A stretch of 11,008 nucleotides of DNA from Chloroflexota bacterium (GCA_021812735.1 JAKAMV010000239.1:1-11008), one strand, 5' to 3'; positions 1 to 7,174 are shown, counted from the first letter of the stretch. The notes: generated from the sequence alone by a model not told the origin. A program made the numbers and translations.

Positions 1-546
1 GCCGTCGTCGGCCTCGGCCGCCCTCGCCTCGGCGTCGTCGGCCAGCCGGCGCAGCCGGCGGGCCTCCTCGCGCGGGCCGAGGTGCTCGGCCGGGTGGTCG
101 GCGAGCGCGACCTGCACGGGCGCCCCGCCGGGCCCGCCGAGCTCGACCCGCGCCGGGGCGTCGAGCCCGCGCAGGCGGATCCACTGGTCGCGGGCCTTGA
201 GCGCCGCGTTGAAGTACCCCACGCCGACGTTGCTGCCGGCCTCGCGGGTGGAGCGGGCGAGCGCGACGCGGATCGAGTCCTCGGCCTCGGCGACCGCCCT
301 CGCCCAGTCGGCCTCGAGCGCCTCGGCCGACGCGCGGGCCGCCCAGCGCCGCTCGACCGCGCGCATGTGCTCCCGGACCTGGCGCAGCGAGAGCGCGATC
401 GGGCTCGGGCTCTCGGGCCCGGTCAGGGCGCGGTGGATCGCGGAGGCGCCCAGGTGGTTGAGCATCAGCCCCTCGATCCGGTCGCGGAGGGCGGCGAGGT
501 CCCGCTCGCTCCGGCGGCCGCGCGCGGGGGAGGGCGACGCGCTCAC
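1..546 (-). CDS. Small-terminase-like phage DNA-binding protein, partial (3' end outside window)
   Basis: The frame is open from a GTG at 546-544 to the left edge, giving 182 residues without a stop. The GTG overlaps the TGA of the upstream methyltransferase (GTGA), and a GGAG lies about 9 nt before it, which suggests translational coupling. Residues 1-20 are basic and low-complexity. Residues about 25-70 look like a helix-turn-helix region, with a GASAIHRAL segment followed by SLRQVREHMRAVERRW. A long helical region (about 75-125) ends in RLRGLDAPARVEL. The 'xxLGLDAP' ending after an Arg-rich helix is familiar from small terminase subunits and related phage packaging proteins, which recognise the packaging site and recruit the large terminase. 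The C-terminal part seen here is Glu/Arg/Ala-rich and probably coiled. Assignment rests on pattern recognition and on the neighbouring phage-type methyltransferase. A different phage HTH protein is possible. Confidence 0.6.
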   Translation of the reverse strand, partial: MSASPSPARGRRSERDLAALRDRIEGLMLNHLGASAIHRALTGPESPSPIALSLRQVREHMRAVERRWAARASAEALEADWARAVAEAEDSIRVALARSTREAGSNVGVGYFNAALKARDQWIRLRGLDAPARVELGGPGGAPVQVALADHPAEHLGPREEARRLRRLADDAEARAAEADDG

Positions 547-1775
547 GCCAGCCGCTCCGGCGCCTTGCCCGTGAGCGCGGCCCAGCGCTCCAGGACCACC
601 TGGGCGTACTGCGGGGCGATCTCCATCGCCCTCCCGTCGCGCCCGGCCCGCTCGGCCGCGACCAGGGTCGTGCCCGAGCCCGCGAACGGGTCGTACACGA
701 GCCCGCCGGGTGCGCTGCTGTTGCGGACGGCGCGCTCGACCAGCTCGACCGGCTTCATCGTCGGGTGGGCCTCGCTGCGGGCGGGCCTCGGGACCTCCCA
801 CACCGTGTCCTGGGCGCGGCCGCCCGAGAAGCGGTGGGCGGCCCCCTCGCGCCAGCCGTAGAGGATCGCCTCGTGGCGGCTGTGGTAGTCGGCGTGGCCG
901 AGCACGAACCGGTCCTTGACCCAGACCAGCGTCTGGCGCGCGGACAGGCCGGCGTCGGCGACCGCGCCCAGGAAGGCCGCGAGCAGGTCGGGCCGGGTGG
1001 GCGACGCGAGGTAGAAGCAGCCGCCCGGGCGCAGCGGCGCCAGGCGCAGCGCGGACGCCACCAGCGCCCGGGTGCCCTCGGGGCCGAGGTCGTCGTTGGT
1101 GATCGTGAGCGCCCGGCGCGTCTTGCCGGTGTAGGCGAGCGAGTAGGGCGGGTCGGTCCAGACCAGGTCGGCCGGGCGGTCCCCGAGCAGGCGCGCGACG
1201 GCGGCCGGGTCGGTCGCGTCGCCGCACAGCAGGCGGTGCCGCCCGAGCGCCCACAGCTCGCCCGGGCGCACGTAGACCTCGGCCTCGGCCGGCAGGTCGG
1301 GGGCCGCGTCCGGGTCGCGCTCGTCGGCGATGCCGGCGGCGGCCAGCAGGGCCGCCACCGCGTCGGCGTCGTACCCGGTCGCGGCGAGGTTGTCCTCGGC
1401 CTGCTGCTCGGCCAGGATCGCCGCCAGCAGGGCGTCGTCGTACCCGCCGAGGTCGGCCGTGCGGTTGTCGGCCAGCATGTACGCGACCGCGGCCGCGTCG
1501 TCGAGCTCGACGGTGCTGGCCGCGATCTCGGACCAGCCGAGCTGGCGGGCGGCGCGCAGCAGGTGGTTGCCGGCGACCACGAAGCCCGTGGACGCCTGGA
1601 CGACCACGGGCTTCTGCTGGCCGAAGCGCGCGAGGCTGGCGGCGACCGCGTCGACGTCGCCGCGGCGCGGGTTGCGCGGGTGGAGCTCGACCGAGCCGAT
1701 CGGCACGAGCAGGGGGACGAGCTGGGGCGCGGCGTGGGCCGCGGCCGCTTCGCGGGCCGCGGGCGGGGTTGCCAT
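543..1775 (-). CDS. ParB-domain/DNA methyltransferase fusion (phage-type orphan modification methylase)
   Basis: 410 residues. An N-terminal ParB/Srx-like domain is seen at about 24-100: NPRRGD at 35-40, FGQQKPVVV at 51-59 and VVAGNHLLRAA at 66-76. A DNA methyltransferase follows: DPPY at 208-211 (motif IV, catalytic) and DPFAGSGTT at 362-370 (motif I, S-adenosylmethionine binding). Motif IV comes before motif I with a variable segment between, which is the beta-class order of N6-adenine/N4-cytosine methylases; DPPY favours N6-adenine. This architecture (COG1475 plus COG0863 type) is common in phages and prophages, where it may protect DNA from host restriction. No restriction endonuclease is seen beside it. 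The ATG at 1775 follows AAGGGAG on the minus strand, about 11 nt upstream. The 3' end overlaps the terminase-like gene. The target sequence cannot be read from the protein. The gene is markedly GC-rich compared with the kinase gene to its right. Confidence 0.9.
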   Translation of the reverse strand: MATPPAAREAAAAHAAPQLVPLLVPIGSVELHPRNPRRGDVDAVAASLARFGQQKPVVVQASTGFVVAGNHLLRAARQLGWSEIAASTVELDDAAAVAYMLADNRTADLGGYDDALLAAILAEQQAEDNLAATGYDADAVAALLAAAGIADERDPDAAPDLPAEAEVYVRPGELWALGRHRLLCGDATDPAAVARLLGDRPADLVWTDPPYSLAYTGKTRRALTITNDDLGPEGTRALVASALRLAPLRPGGCFYLASPTRPDLLAAFLGAVADAGLSARQTLVWVKDRFVLGHADYHSRHEAILYGWREGAAHRFSGGRAQDTVWEVPRPARSEAHPTMKPVELVERAVRNSSAPGGLVYDPFAGSGTTLVAAERAGRDGRAMEIAPQYAQVVLERWAALTGKAPERLA

Positions 1776-2075
1776 GGGGCGGTGTGCTCCCTTCGGTTCG
1801 AACGCGCGTTCTGGGTGAACGCCTGCCCGGAAGCTACGACGGCCCGTCGATAGCCTCCCGACCTACGCACGTCGCCTGCCGCCGGACCACCGGAGCCCTG
1901 ATAGGCGTGATGGCGATCGTGTTCGACGTCAGCCCGATTGGGCAGCTCTAATGCGGCGCCGGCTCGGGAAGCACGCATTGAGCACCTCACGTCGCTGGCC
2001 GACCAGTTTCTGACCGAACACCTCGAGCACGGGTGCAACCCGAGTTCTCCGTCCAGATCGCGTACGGCCCAGCGG
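1776..2075. other. Intergenic region between the phage-like block and the kinase gene
   Basis: About 300 bp without a supportable gene. It contains the leader and presumed promoter of the methyltransferase and the SOS-box-like palindrome. A short hairpin at 2030-2042 (CGGGT, loop gca, ACCCG) lies 34 nt past the kinase stop; it could help end kinase transcription, but no T-tract follows on the minus strand. A smaller GCCC-gatt-GGGC hairpin sits at 1932-1943. Base composition changes across this stretch: sampled 60-base lines inside the methyltransferase and terminase-like genes count about 72-87% GC, against 52-65% in the kinase gene. This marks a likely junction between DNA of different origin. 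Confidence 0.5.
1799..1812 (-). promoter_or_regulatory. Candidate LexA/SOS-box-like operator upstream of the methyltransferase
   Basis: The bases CGAACGCGCGTTCT match the Gram-positive/actinobacterial SOS-box pattern CGAAC-N4-GTTC. GAACGCGCGTTC (1800-1811) is a perfect 12-bp palindrome. It lies 23 bp upstream of the methyltransferase ATG, where a repressor could block transcription. LexA control is established for many prophage genes, but its use here is inference. In such GC-rich DNA a 12-bp palindrome of CG steps could arise by chance. Confidence 0.35.
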
Positions 2076-3638
2076 CTACGAAGACGCCCGATCGTTGCCT
2101 ATCGATCTCAAGCGTTCGAAGGTGCCTCGCAGCTGCGGGTACCCGTCGCGGAACACGTCGAAGACCGCCTGATATCGCTCGTGATGCCGCGGGTCGGGCT
2201 GAATGGGCGCTCCGAGTCTTGCCCATCGTGCCGCCGTCTCCGCGAGATCAAATGCCCCCACTCCCGCACCCGCAAGCAGACATGCGCCGGCTGCCGCCTG
2301 CTCGGCAGTCTCCAGTCGTCGGACGGGAAGCCCAAAGACGTCCGCCACGATCCGCAGCCAGTGGATGTTGCGGCCGCCGCCTCCTGCCACGATGACCTCC
2401 GATGGTTGCCTGCCATCCAGCCACAAGGCATGCGCCGCATCGAGGCATCCGAGCGTGATCCCCTCGACCACCGCTCGCACGAGCTCCGGCCGGCCATGCG
2501 CGGCCGTGAGGCCCAGCAGCACTCCGCGTGCGGCAGGATCGAGGTGGGGATTCCGCTCCCCGGCGAGGTAGGGCAGGAAGACCAGTCCCCGGCTGCCCAC
2601 GGGCACCCCGTCTGTCCATCCGAGCATCACGTCGTATGCGTCGGGCCCGGCCAGCTCCAACACGGAGTCTCTTAGCCATTGGAGGGCGAGGCCGGCCGAC
2701 AGCACGGCCACCATTCGGTACCACGCGGCGAGGCCGGAGTCAGGGGGGACAACAGAGCAGAAGGTGTGGCTACGTCCCGTGCCGTCCGTCGCTGGATCCC
2801 CGACCGGGATCATGAGCTGACCGCCGGAACTGATCGTCAGGAGGAAGCCCTGGGCGCGGATGAGCCCTGATGCGAGGAGACCGACTGGCGAATCTGCGCC
2901 CCCTACAATCACCGGCGTACCGGGCTGGAGGCCCAGTTGCCGGGCCGCGACGGCGAGGAGCTTCCCTGCCACGGCCGTCGACTCCAGCACGGACGGCAGC
3001 GCATCGAAGCGCGCTCTCGATGCAGCGACGAGATCGGGTGCCCAGGCACGATCCGCGACGTTGAAGAACCCGGTTCCGCTCCCGTCGCTCGCATCTGTTG
3101 CGAGTTCGCCAGTGAGACGGAGTCGAATGTAGTCCTTTGGGCACAGGATTGAGGCGGTCTTGTCGAGCAGTTCTGGTTCATGGGTCGCAAGCCAACGTAT
3201 CGTCGCGGCCTGGAACCCACTCGCCAAGGGACCGCCTGCGAGCCTAATCAGCCGATCGGCGCCGATCTCGTCCGTTATGGCGGCTGCTTCATCCCCGGCC
3301 CGCTGGTCGGACCAGATGATCGCCGGGCCGACCGGGCGGTGGTCTCGGCCGACTAGGACGGTTCCATGCATCTGCCCTGCAACGGCAATGGCTGTCACTT
3401 GTGCTCGGCGCCCGCTGGAGCCATGGCGGCGGGCCGCTGCACCCAGAGCCCGTCGGGCCGCATCCACGAGAGCTATCCACCAGCCGTCCGGCCGTTGCTC
3501 AGCCCGACCGGGCCGGCTCCGGACTATCGCGTACGGAGCCACGGCCGAACCGGAGGGCGTTCCGTCAAGGCCGTAGAGCGCGGCCTTCACCGAGCTGGTG
3601 CCCAGATCGATCCCCAGCAGCAGGGGATGATCACTCAA
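2076..3638 (-). CDS. xylB: FGGY-family carbohydrate kinase, probable xylulokinase
   Basis: 520 residues from a TTG at 3638-3636, chosen because GGAGG lies exactly 7 nt upstream and the protein then begins MSDHPLLLGIDLGTSSVKAA, the expected kinase N-terminus. A longer reading from 3713 would add 25 residues without family character. Visible FGGY features: the phosphate-binding GIDLGTSS (9-16), PGRAEQRPDGWW (43-54), GQMHG (88-92) as in xylulokinases, IWSDQRA (108-114), PKDYIRLRLTGE (167-178) followed by DASDGSGT (182-189) with D185 as the likely catalytic base, a GGADSPVG segment, and a C-terminal AGGGGRNIHWLRIVAD ATP-binding segment. The enzyme would phosphorylate D-xylulose to xylulose 5-phosphate for the pentose phosphate pathway in the cytoplasm. 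Other FGGY kinases (ribulo-, glucono- or erythritol kinases) share the fold, so the substrate is only probable. It is divergent from the dehydrogenase gene. Confidence 0.78.
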   Translation of the reverse strand: MSDHPLLLGIDLGTSSVKAALYGLDGTPSGSAVAPYAIVRSRPGRAEQRPDGWWIALVDAARRALGAAARRHGSSGRRAQVTAIAVAGQMHGTVLVGRDHRPVGPAIIWSDQRAGDEAAAITDEIGADRLIRLAGGPLASGFQAATIRWLATHEPELLDKTASILCPKDYIRLRLTGELATDASDGSGTGFFNVADRAWAPDLVAASRARFDALPSVLESTAVAGKLLAVAARQLGLQPGTPVIVGGADSPVGLLASGLIRAQGFLLTISSGGQLMIPVGDPATDGTGRSHTFCSVVPPDSGLAAWYRMVAVLSAGLALQWLRDSVLELAGPDAYDVMLGWTDGVPVGSRGLVFLPYLAGERNPHLDPAARGVLLGLTAAHGRPELVRAVVEGITLGCLDAAHALWLDGRQPSEVIVAGGGGRNIHWLRIVADVFGLPVRRLETAEQAAAGACLLAGAGVGAFDLAETAARWARLGAPIQPDPRHHERYQAVFDVFRDGYPQLRGTFERLRSIGNDRASS

Positions 3639-3923
3639 GTCTGCGCCTCCGAGCCCATTCGCTTCGAATTGCGACCGATCGACGCTGCCCGGAAGAGTTG
3701 CCCACCGTCCCAACGCACTTGCGCACCGTACGTACCATGAACTGCGCTTGGCTCAGGGTCGACCATCGAACAACCCAAGCGAACCTAGAGTACCGGCGAT
3801 CTAGGCGATCACCTGTAGACCTCGCGTGGAGCGGCCCGACCGGGCCTCGCCGGGTTAGCGTCGCGAGTCTCCCACCCCGCGACTCCGGCTGCATCTCCAG
3901 AATCCAGGAGAGGAAGACAACCC
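3639..3923. promoter_or_regulatory. Divergent promoter region between kinase and dehydrogenase genes
   Basis: 285 bp separating two genes that point away from each other, so it should hold both promoters. No clear -35/-10 pair was found on either strand. Symmetric elements that could be operators are GTACGTAC (3728-3735), flanked by GCGCA (3721-3725) and TGCGC (3743-3747), and the 14-bp palindrome GGCCCG-AC-CGGGCC (3833-3846). AGGAAG at 3911-3916 with 7 nt spacing is the likely ribosome binding site of the dehydrogenase. The 33-bp dyad seen before the lacI-type gene is not repeated here. Confidence 0.45.
3646..3650 (-). promoter_or_regulatory. Ribosome binding site GGAGG fixing the TTG start of the kinase
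   Basis: Plus-strand CCTCC reads GGAGG on the minus strand, 7 nt before the TTG at 3638. No comparable site stands in front of the more upstream in-frame start at 3713, so the TTG start is preferred. Confidence 0.7.
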
Positions 3924-4649
3924 ATGCCCAGCGTCGAGAACAAGGTCGCGCTCGTGACCGGGGCCAGCCGTGGGATCGGGCGGGCCACCGTGGCCGCCCT
4001 CGTTGCCGAAGGCGTGAAGGTCATTGCCACCGCCCGCTCGGTGGACCAGCTCGCCGCGCTTTCCCAGCAGTACGGGGATGCTCTGGTCGTCGTTCCAGGT
4101 GACGCAGCCAACGAAGGCGATGTCGAGCGCGTGATCCGAACCGGCATCGACGCCTTCGGGAAGATCGACATCCTCGTGAATAACGCGGGTATCGGCATCC
4201 TAGGGCTTCTCGCTGAGACATCGGTTGCTGACTTCGACCGGCAGGTTGCGACGAACTTCCGCAGCGTCTTCCTGTACTGCCGCGCCGTGATCCCGATCCT
4301 CGAATCGCACGGCGGCGGCAACATTGTCAACATTGCCTCGATTACCGGCCTCAAGGGCTTCGGCGGCGCCAGCGTCTACGCAGCGACCAAGTTCGCGACG
4401 GTCGGGCTGTCACGGTCGCTCGACATCGAGCTTCGCGAGAGGAACATCAAGGTGACGGCAATCTGCCCCGCCGGCGTCGAGACGACATGGGCCTTCGGTA
4501 CCGGCCTCACGAGCGAGGCTGTCGCGGGTCTGGACCGGTTGAACCCAGACACCATCGCAGATGCCGTTATCTACGCAGTCAAGCAACCGGCGAATGCCCG
4601 TGTTGTCGAGCTGGTGATCTATCCGATGAGCGAGGAAGGCCACCAATAG
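3924..4649 (+). CDS. Classical short-chain dehydrogenase/reductase (YdfG/FabG-like SDR)
   Basis: 241 residues, the usual length of a classical SDR. The Rossmann nucleotide-binding motif TGASRGIG is at 12-19, R38 at the end of the second strand favours NADP(H), D60 is the adenine-ring residue, NNAG is at 86-89, and the catalytic tetrad is N111, S139, Y152 and K156 (YAATK). CPAGVETTW at 181-189 follows strand six. The C-terminal PANARVVELVIYPMSEEG resembles YdfG-type 3-hydroxy acid/serine dehydrogenases. The protein is soluble and cytoplasmic, with no signal or membrane segment. Beside a xylulokinase-like gene and near a sugar transporter, it could oxidise a polyol or sugar to a ketose, but SDR substrates cannot be read from sequence and a 3-hydroxy acid or 3-oxoacyl substrate is equally possible. 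The ATG at 3924 has AGGAAG 7 nt upstream. Confidence 0.88.
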   Translation: MPSVENKVALVTGASRGIGRATVAALVAEGVKVIATARSVDQLAALSQQYGDALVVVPGDAANEGDVERVIRTGIDAFGKIDILVNNAGIGILGLLAETSVADFDRQVATNFRSVFLYCRAVIPILESHGGGNIVNIASITGLKGFGGASVYAATKFATVGLSRSLDIELRERNIKVTAICPAGVETTWAFGTGLTSEAVAGLDRLNPDTIADAVIYAVKQPANARVVELVIYPMSEEGHQ

Positions 4650-5990
4650 CCATCGTGCACCTCCGATCCCCGTCGCCACATCGCGCCCACCGGCCGTTCG
4701 GCCATCGGCGGCGAAGGTCGGCGATCGAGCGGGGCTTGACCAAGCGGGCGATCTGGAGGCAGGACGGAACGACTCGCGGGCCGCTGATCTGGGAGCCTCC
4801 GGGGGGCACGGCATCGCCCGGGGAGATCGGCGCCGTATTCGGTCGCTAGACGACGTCAGCAACAGCAAAGGACCGGCAGGGAGGCTGCCGTACGCCGCAC
4901 GACCGAGGAGGCGAGGGGGCATCATGGCGCTCCTGGCGCGCTCCGGGCTGTCGATGCGGCCCTGTCCACGGCGATGTGCCGCGATCCGGGCTACGTCCCC
5001 GCGCTTCTCGGCCTGTCGAGCCCATCGCGCGCTGGGCCGACCCCGGGCCGGCCCACCCAGCTCGCGGCGCCGGTCGCCACAGGCGTCCTGCTCATCGAGC
5101 TCCTCGACGGTGTCTGGGGGACCCGGCCCGGCTCGTCGCGGCCTCGGTCGCGCTGTCCGGGCTCGCCCCGGCCGAGCGGCCGAGGCCGCCGACTTCGCCG
5201 TCCTGCTGGCCGCGCGGCGTCGGCCCGGCCCCGCGCGTCGCCAGCTGTGATCCGCTGGGACGCTGCTGGCGACGTCCGCGGGGGCGAGTCCGCCGAGCAC
5301 AAGCGCGGGGGGCTCCGCCCGTAGAAGTCGACAAGGCGGGGAGGTCGGTCAGGCGCTCGTCGTTCGGCCGGCACGTCAGAGCGTACGCGGATCCGCGGAT
5401 CAGGGTGCTGGTCAACAGCTCGGACCCTATATGGTTGGGGCCCGCGACAGACGGTGCCGTGGTCGGCGAAGCGAACGCGATGGCTGCGCTTCGATGTGTC
5501 GCCGGCCAGCGGGCTGCATGGCCTGGGGGAAGACCGCCAGCGATCGCCGACCGTGGGGCGTCCGTCTTGCGTGGGCCAGGTGAGGCCCACCGCCTTCCGC
5601 ACGAGGGGCGATGCTTGATGGGTCGATCTGCGGGTGCGCTGGAGGCACAGGACGGCTGCGACCTCATCGGTTGGCCTCGTTCACCCGACGGGTACCTGTG
5701 GTCGATCGCTTGTCCGGGTCAGGTACGAGCCGCGGCTCGACACGACAGGTGGAACCGCTTGCCCAGCAGCTCGGAGGCGGGCGGATGGCGGAAATCCCGA
5801 TCGTTGGGGTCGACTCATGCCCGTATGGCCGAGGGGTCGAGGGGCGACGCGCTCTTGCGCGAACGCGTCGCCAACGAGGCGGCGGCGATCGAATGGCTGA
5901 CTGACCGGGGGCCGAGCTTGCCGTGGGGTCGACGTCGCTGAGGGCTTGCCAACAGATGAGCGAGATGCTCGCACCTGGTCGTTTCCCCCC
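4650..5990. other. Gene-poor region of about 1.3 kb
   Basis: No intact gene is supported on either strand. The longest open frame (4976-5941, plus) is rich in Arg/Pro/Gly/Ala and has no recognisable motif or convincing ribosome site, as expected of a chance frame in GC-rich DNA. A frame ending at the TAG 4847-4849 reads protein-like at its end (GPLIWEPPGGTASPGEIGAV) and may be the tail of a lost gene. Around 4950-5250 another protein-like reading needs two frame changes (listed separately). GGCCG-TT-CGGCC (4692-4703) is a hairpin about 40 nt after the dehydrogenase stop with no T-tract, a weak terminator candidate. CGCGGATCCGCG (5386-5397) is a 12-bp palindrome. No tRNA, repeat array or transposase was seen. 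Confidence 0.5.
4950..5250 (+). pseudogene. Possible decayed gene with frameshifts (unknown product)
   Basis: Three adjacent frames give pieces that look like one protein. The first, from about 4950, reads VDAALSTAMCRDPGYVPALL and later ATGVLLIELLDGVWG. It changes frame at the G-run 5116-5120 into DPARLVAASVALSGLAPAER. It changes again near 5176-5182 into EAADFAVLLAARRRPG, which stops at the TGA 5248-5250. The joined text has the hydrophobic spacing of a helical protein, but no family was recognised. It may be a real decaying gene, a functional gene broken by sequencing errors at homopolymers, or chance in GC-rich DNA. Confidence 0.22.
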
Positions 5991-6018
5991 TTGACATCAC
6001 GATGAAACGCATTACATT
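5991..6018 (+). promoter_or_regulatory. Sigma-70-type promoter for the lacI-type gene (and probably the transporter)
   Basis: A perfect -35 hexamer TTGACA (5991-5996) is followed after 16 bp by TACATT (6013-6018), which matches four of six -10 positions. This is the most promoter-like site in the window and stands in an unusually AT-rich patch. The start of transcription would fall near 6025, inside the inverted repeat described next. Confidence 0.65.
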
Positions 6019-6036
6019 GCGAATGTAACGCGTTCC
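6004..6036. promoter_or_regulatory. 33-bp inverted repeat, likely double operator for the LacI-family protein
   Basis: The left arm GAAACGCATTACATT (6004-6018) and right arm AATGTAACGCGTTCC (6022-6036) pair at 13 of 15 positions around a GCG centre. Within the arms are the LacI-type cores AACGCATT (6006-6013) and AACGCGTT (6027-6034). The second is a perfect palindrome with a central CpG, as favoured by the hinge leucine of LacI-family proteins. The cores are 21 bp apart centre to centre, two helical turns, so two repressor dimers could sit on the same face. The repeat covers the -10 box and the predicted transcription start, which points to autorepression. Binding by this particular protein is inference. 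Confidence 0.65.
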
Positions 6037-6056
6037 AGTGCCAGGAGCGGTGCACC

Positions 6057-6063
6057 GGAGGAG
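6057..6063 (+). promoter_or_regulatory. Ribosome binding site GGAGGAG fixing a TTG start
   Basis: GGAGGAG ends 6 nt before the TTG at 6070 but 18 nt before the ATG at 6082. This supports TTG as the true start of the regulator. Confidence 0.7.
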
Positions 6064-6069
6064 CGAGAC

Positions 6070-7104
6070 TTGGGCGCGACGATGCGGGAAGTCGCCGCCA
6101 GGGCGGGCGTGTCGGTTGCGACTGTCTCGCGCGCATTGAGCGGCTCGACCCTCGTGGCCATCGAGGTCCGGCAGCGGGTCCAGGACGTCGCCGATGAGCT
6201 GGGTTACGTCGCCAGCCGCCTGCCGGCCAACCTCCGCGCCAAGAACGTGCGGATCCTCGCCCTCGTCGTCGGGAACGTCCGGAACGCCTACTTCCCGGAG
6301 CTGATCGACGGATGCGGTGAGGCTGCCCATGCGGCGGGCTACCCGCTGATCTTCGGCGACTCGAACGAGGACCCTGGTCGCGAGTCCGAGATCCTGGAGC
6401 AGCTCGCCCTTGAGCGCGTCGCCGGCGTAGCCCTCGCAACTTCGGCGGGCATGACAGAAGGACTCAGGCGACTGCTCAATCTGGGTATCCCCGTCGTGGC
6501 CGTCGACCGAAGAGTGGCGGGCGTCGAAATCGACACGGTCACAGTCGGCAGCCACGAGGGGGCCTTGGCGGGGGTGCGCCATCTGGTCGGCCTCGGCCAT
6601 CGGCGCATAGGCGTCATCTCGGGCCCGGCATCGCTCAGCACGCTGGCGGAGCGACTCGAAGGCTATCGCGCCGGGCTGGAGGAGGCGGGCATCGCCCTCG
6701 ACGCCTCACTCGTCATGCCCGGCGACCTGACGCTCGACACGGCCCGCGGCCTCGCGCGCTCGCTGCTGCGGAGGCAGGATCGCCCGACTGCCGTGCTCTG
6801 CTTCAACGACCTATCAACGCTCGGCGCACTCCACGGGATCCGCGACGCCGGGCTCCGGGTGCCGCGGGACGTGTCGCTCCTCGGCTTCGACGAGCTTCCC
6901 GGCGCGGATCTCATCGACCCGCCGCTGACGGTCATCGCCCAGCCTGTGTTCGACATCGGGCGGTCGGCCATTGAGCTGCTGGCACGCCGGGTGTCCGATC
7001 CCGACGTGCCGGTCGAAGAGCTGGTCCTCCCCACGAGGCTCGTCATGAGAGCCTCGACTGCTGCCCCGAAGGTCTCCGACGGCGAGGAGGTGCCGCGGCC
7101 GTAG
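6070..7104 (+). CDS. LacI/GalR-family transcriptional regulator
   Basis: 344 residues, typical for the family. The N-terminal helix-turn-helix (5-24: MREVAARAGVSVATVSRAL) binds DNA. The hinge (about 50-58, ANLRAK with L55 as the likely minor-groove leucine) precedes a periplasmic-binding-protein-like sugar-sensing domain (about 61-330). In it F75, D146-R147, N246-D247, D274 and Q291 are at places where family members contact the effector or build the pocket. Starting at TTG 6070 puts the helix-turn-helix at the usual distance from the N-terminus. The gene follows a promoter overlapped by a large dyad with LacI-type cores and precedes the sugar-binding lipoprotein by 101 bp in the same direction. 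It probably represses itself and the transporter genes until a sugar or sugar phosphate binds. Whether it also controls the kinase and dehydrogenase genes is unknown. Confidence 0.93.
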   Translation: MGATMREVAARAGVSVATVSRALSGSTLVAIEVRQRVQDVADELGYVASRLPANLRAKNVRILALVVGNVRNAYFPELIDGCGEAAHAAGYPLIFGDSNEDPGRESEILEQLALERVAGVALATSAGMTEGLRRLLNLGIPVVAVDRRVAGVEIDTVTVGSHEGALAGVRHLVGLGHRRIGVISGPASLSTLAERLEGYRAGLEEAGIALDASLVMPGDLTLDTARGLARSLLRRQDRPTAVLCFNDLSTLGALHGIRDAGLRVPRDVSLLGFDELPGADLIDPPLTVIAQPVFDIGRSAIELLARRVSDPDVPVEELVLPTRLVMRASTAAPKVSDGEEVPRP

Positions 7105-7114
7105 CTGGAGCAGG

Positions 7115-7135
7115 GCCGCCCCCCTTGCGGGCGGC
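7115..7135 (+). terminator. GC-rich hairpin just after the regulator gene
   Basis: GCCGCCC (7115-7121) and GGGCGGC (7129-7135) form a 7-bp stem with a 7-nt loop, 11 nt after the regulator stop. No T-tract follows, so it is more likely a partial terminator, attenuator or transcript-stabilising hairpin than a full intrinsic terminator. It could lower or separate expression of the regulator relative to the transporter. Confidence 0.4.
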
Positions 7136-7152
7136 AGGGACGGATGAAGGAG

Positions 7153-7174
7153 GGATGCGCGATCAAGCGCATCC
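7153..7174 (+). promoter_or_regulatory. Perfect 8-bp hairpin in the leader of the binding-protein gene
   Basis: GGATGCGC (7153-7160) and GCGCATCC (7167-7174) pair perfectly around the loop GATCAA, 31 nt upstream of the lipoprotein ATG and before its ribosome site AAGGAGG (7189-7195). It may protect the 5' end of a processed transporter mRNA, which would raise the binding-protein level, or act as a regulator site. No function can be assigned from sequence alone. Confidence 0.45.

Noticed and set aside
1795..1805. GGTTCGAACGC resembling a tRNA T-loop
   Set aside because: The flanking bases do not form a 5-bp T-stem on either strand, and no acceptor, D-arm or anticodon arm can be built around it.
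82..2038. Several long frames overlapping the methyltransferase on both strands (for example 82-861, 765-1853 and 755-2038)
   Set aside because: They are shadows of the methyltransferase and terminase-like genes, whose motifs (DPPY, FAGSG, ParB) are clear. The shadow products are Arg/Gly/Ala-rich or Arg/Pro/Ser/Thr-rich without motifs.
3710..3726. CAACGCACTTGCG in the divergent region as a second copy of the LacI-type operator
   Set aside because: Only AACGCA is shared with the dyad at 6004-6036, and the element lacks an even-length palindromic core, so common control with the kinase gene is not supported.
4692..4703. GGCCG-TT-CGGCC as an intrinsic terminator after the dehydrogenase gene
   Set aside because: The stem is 5 bp with a 2-nt loop and no T-tract follows, so it is noted only as a weak hairpin.
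4976..5941. Long plus-strand open frame of 321 codons in the gene-poor gap
   Set aside because: The product is dominated by Arg, Pro, Gly and Ala with no motif, membrane or domain pattern and no good ribosome site. Long chance frames are expected in GC-rich DNA.
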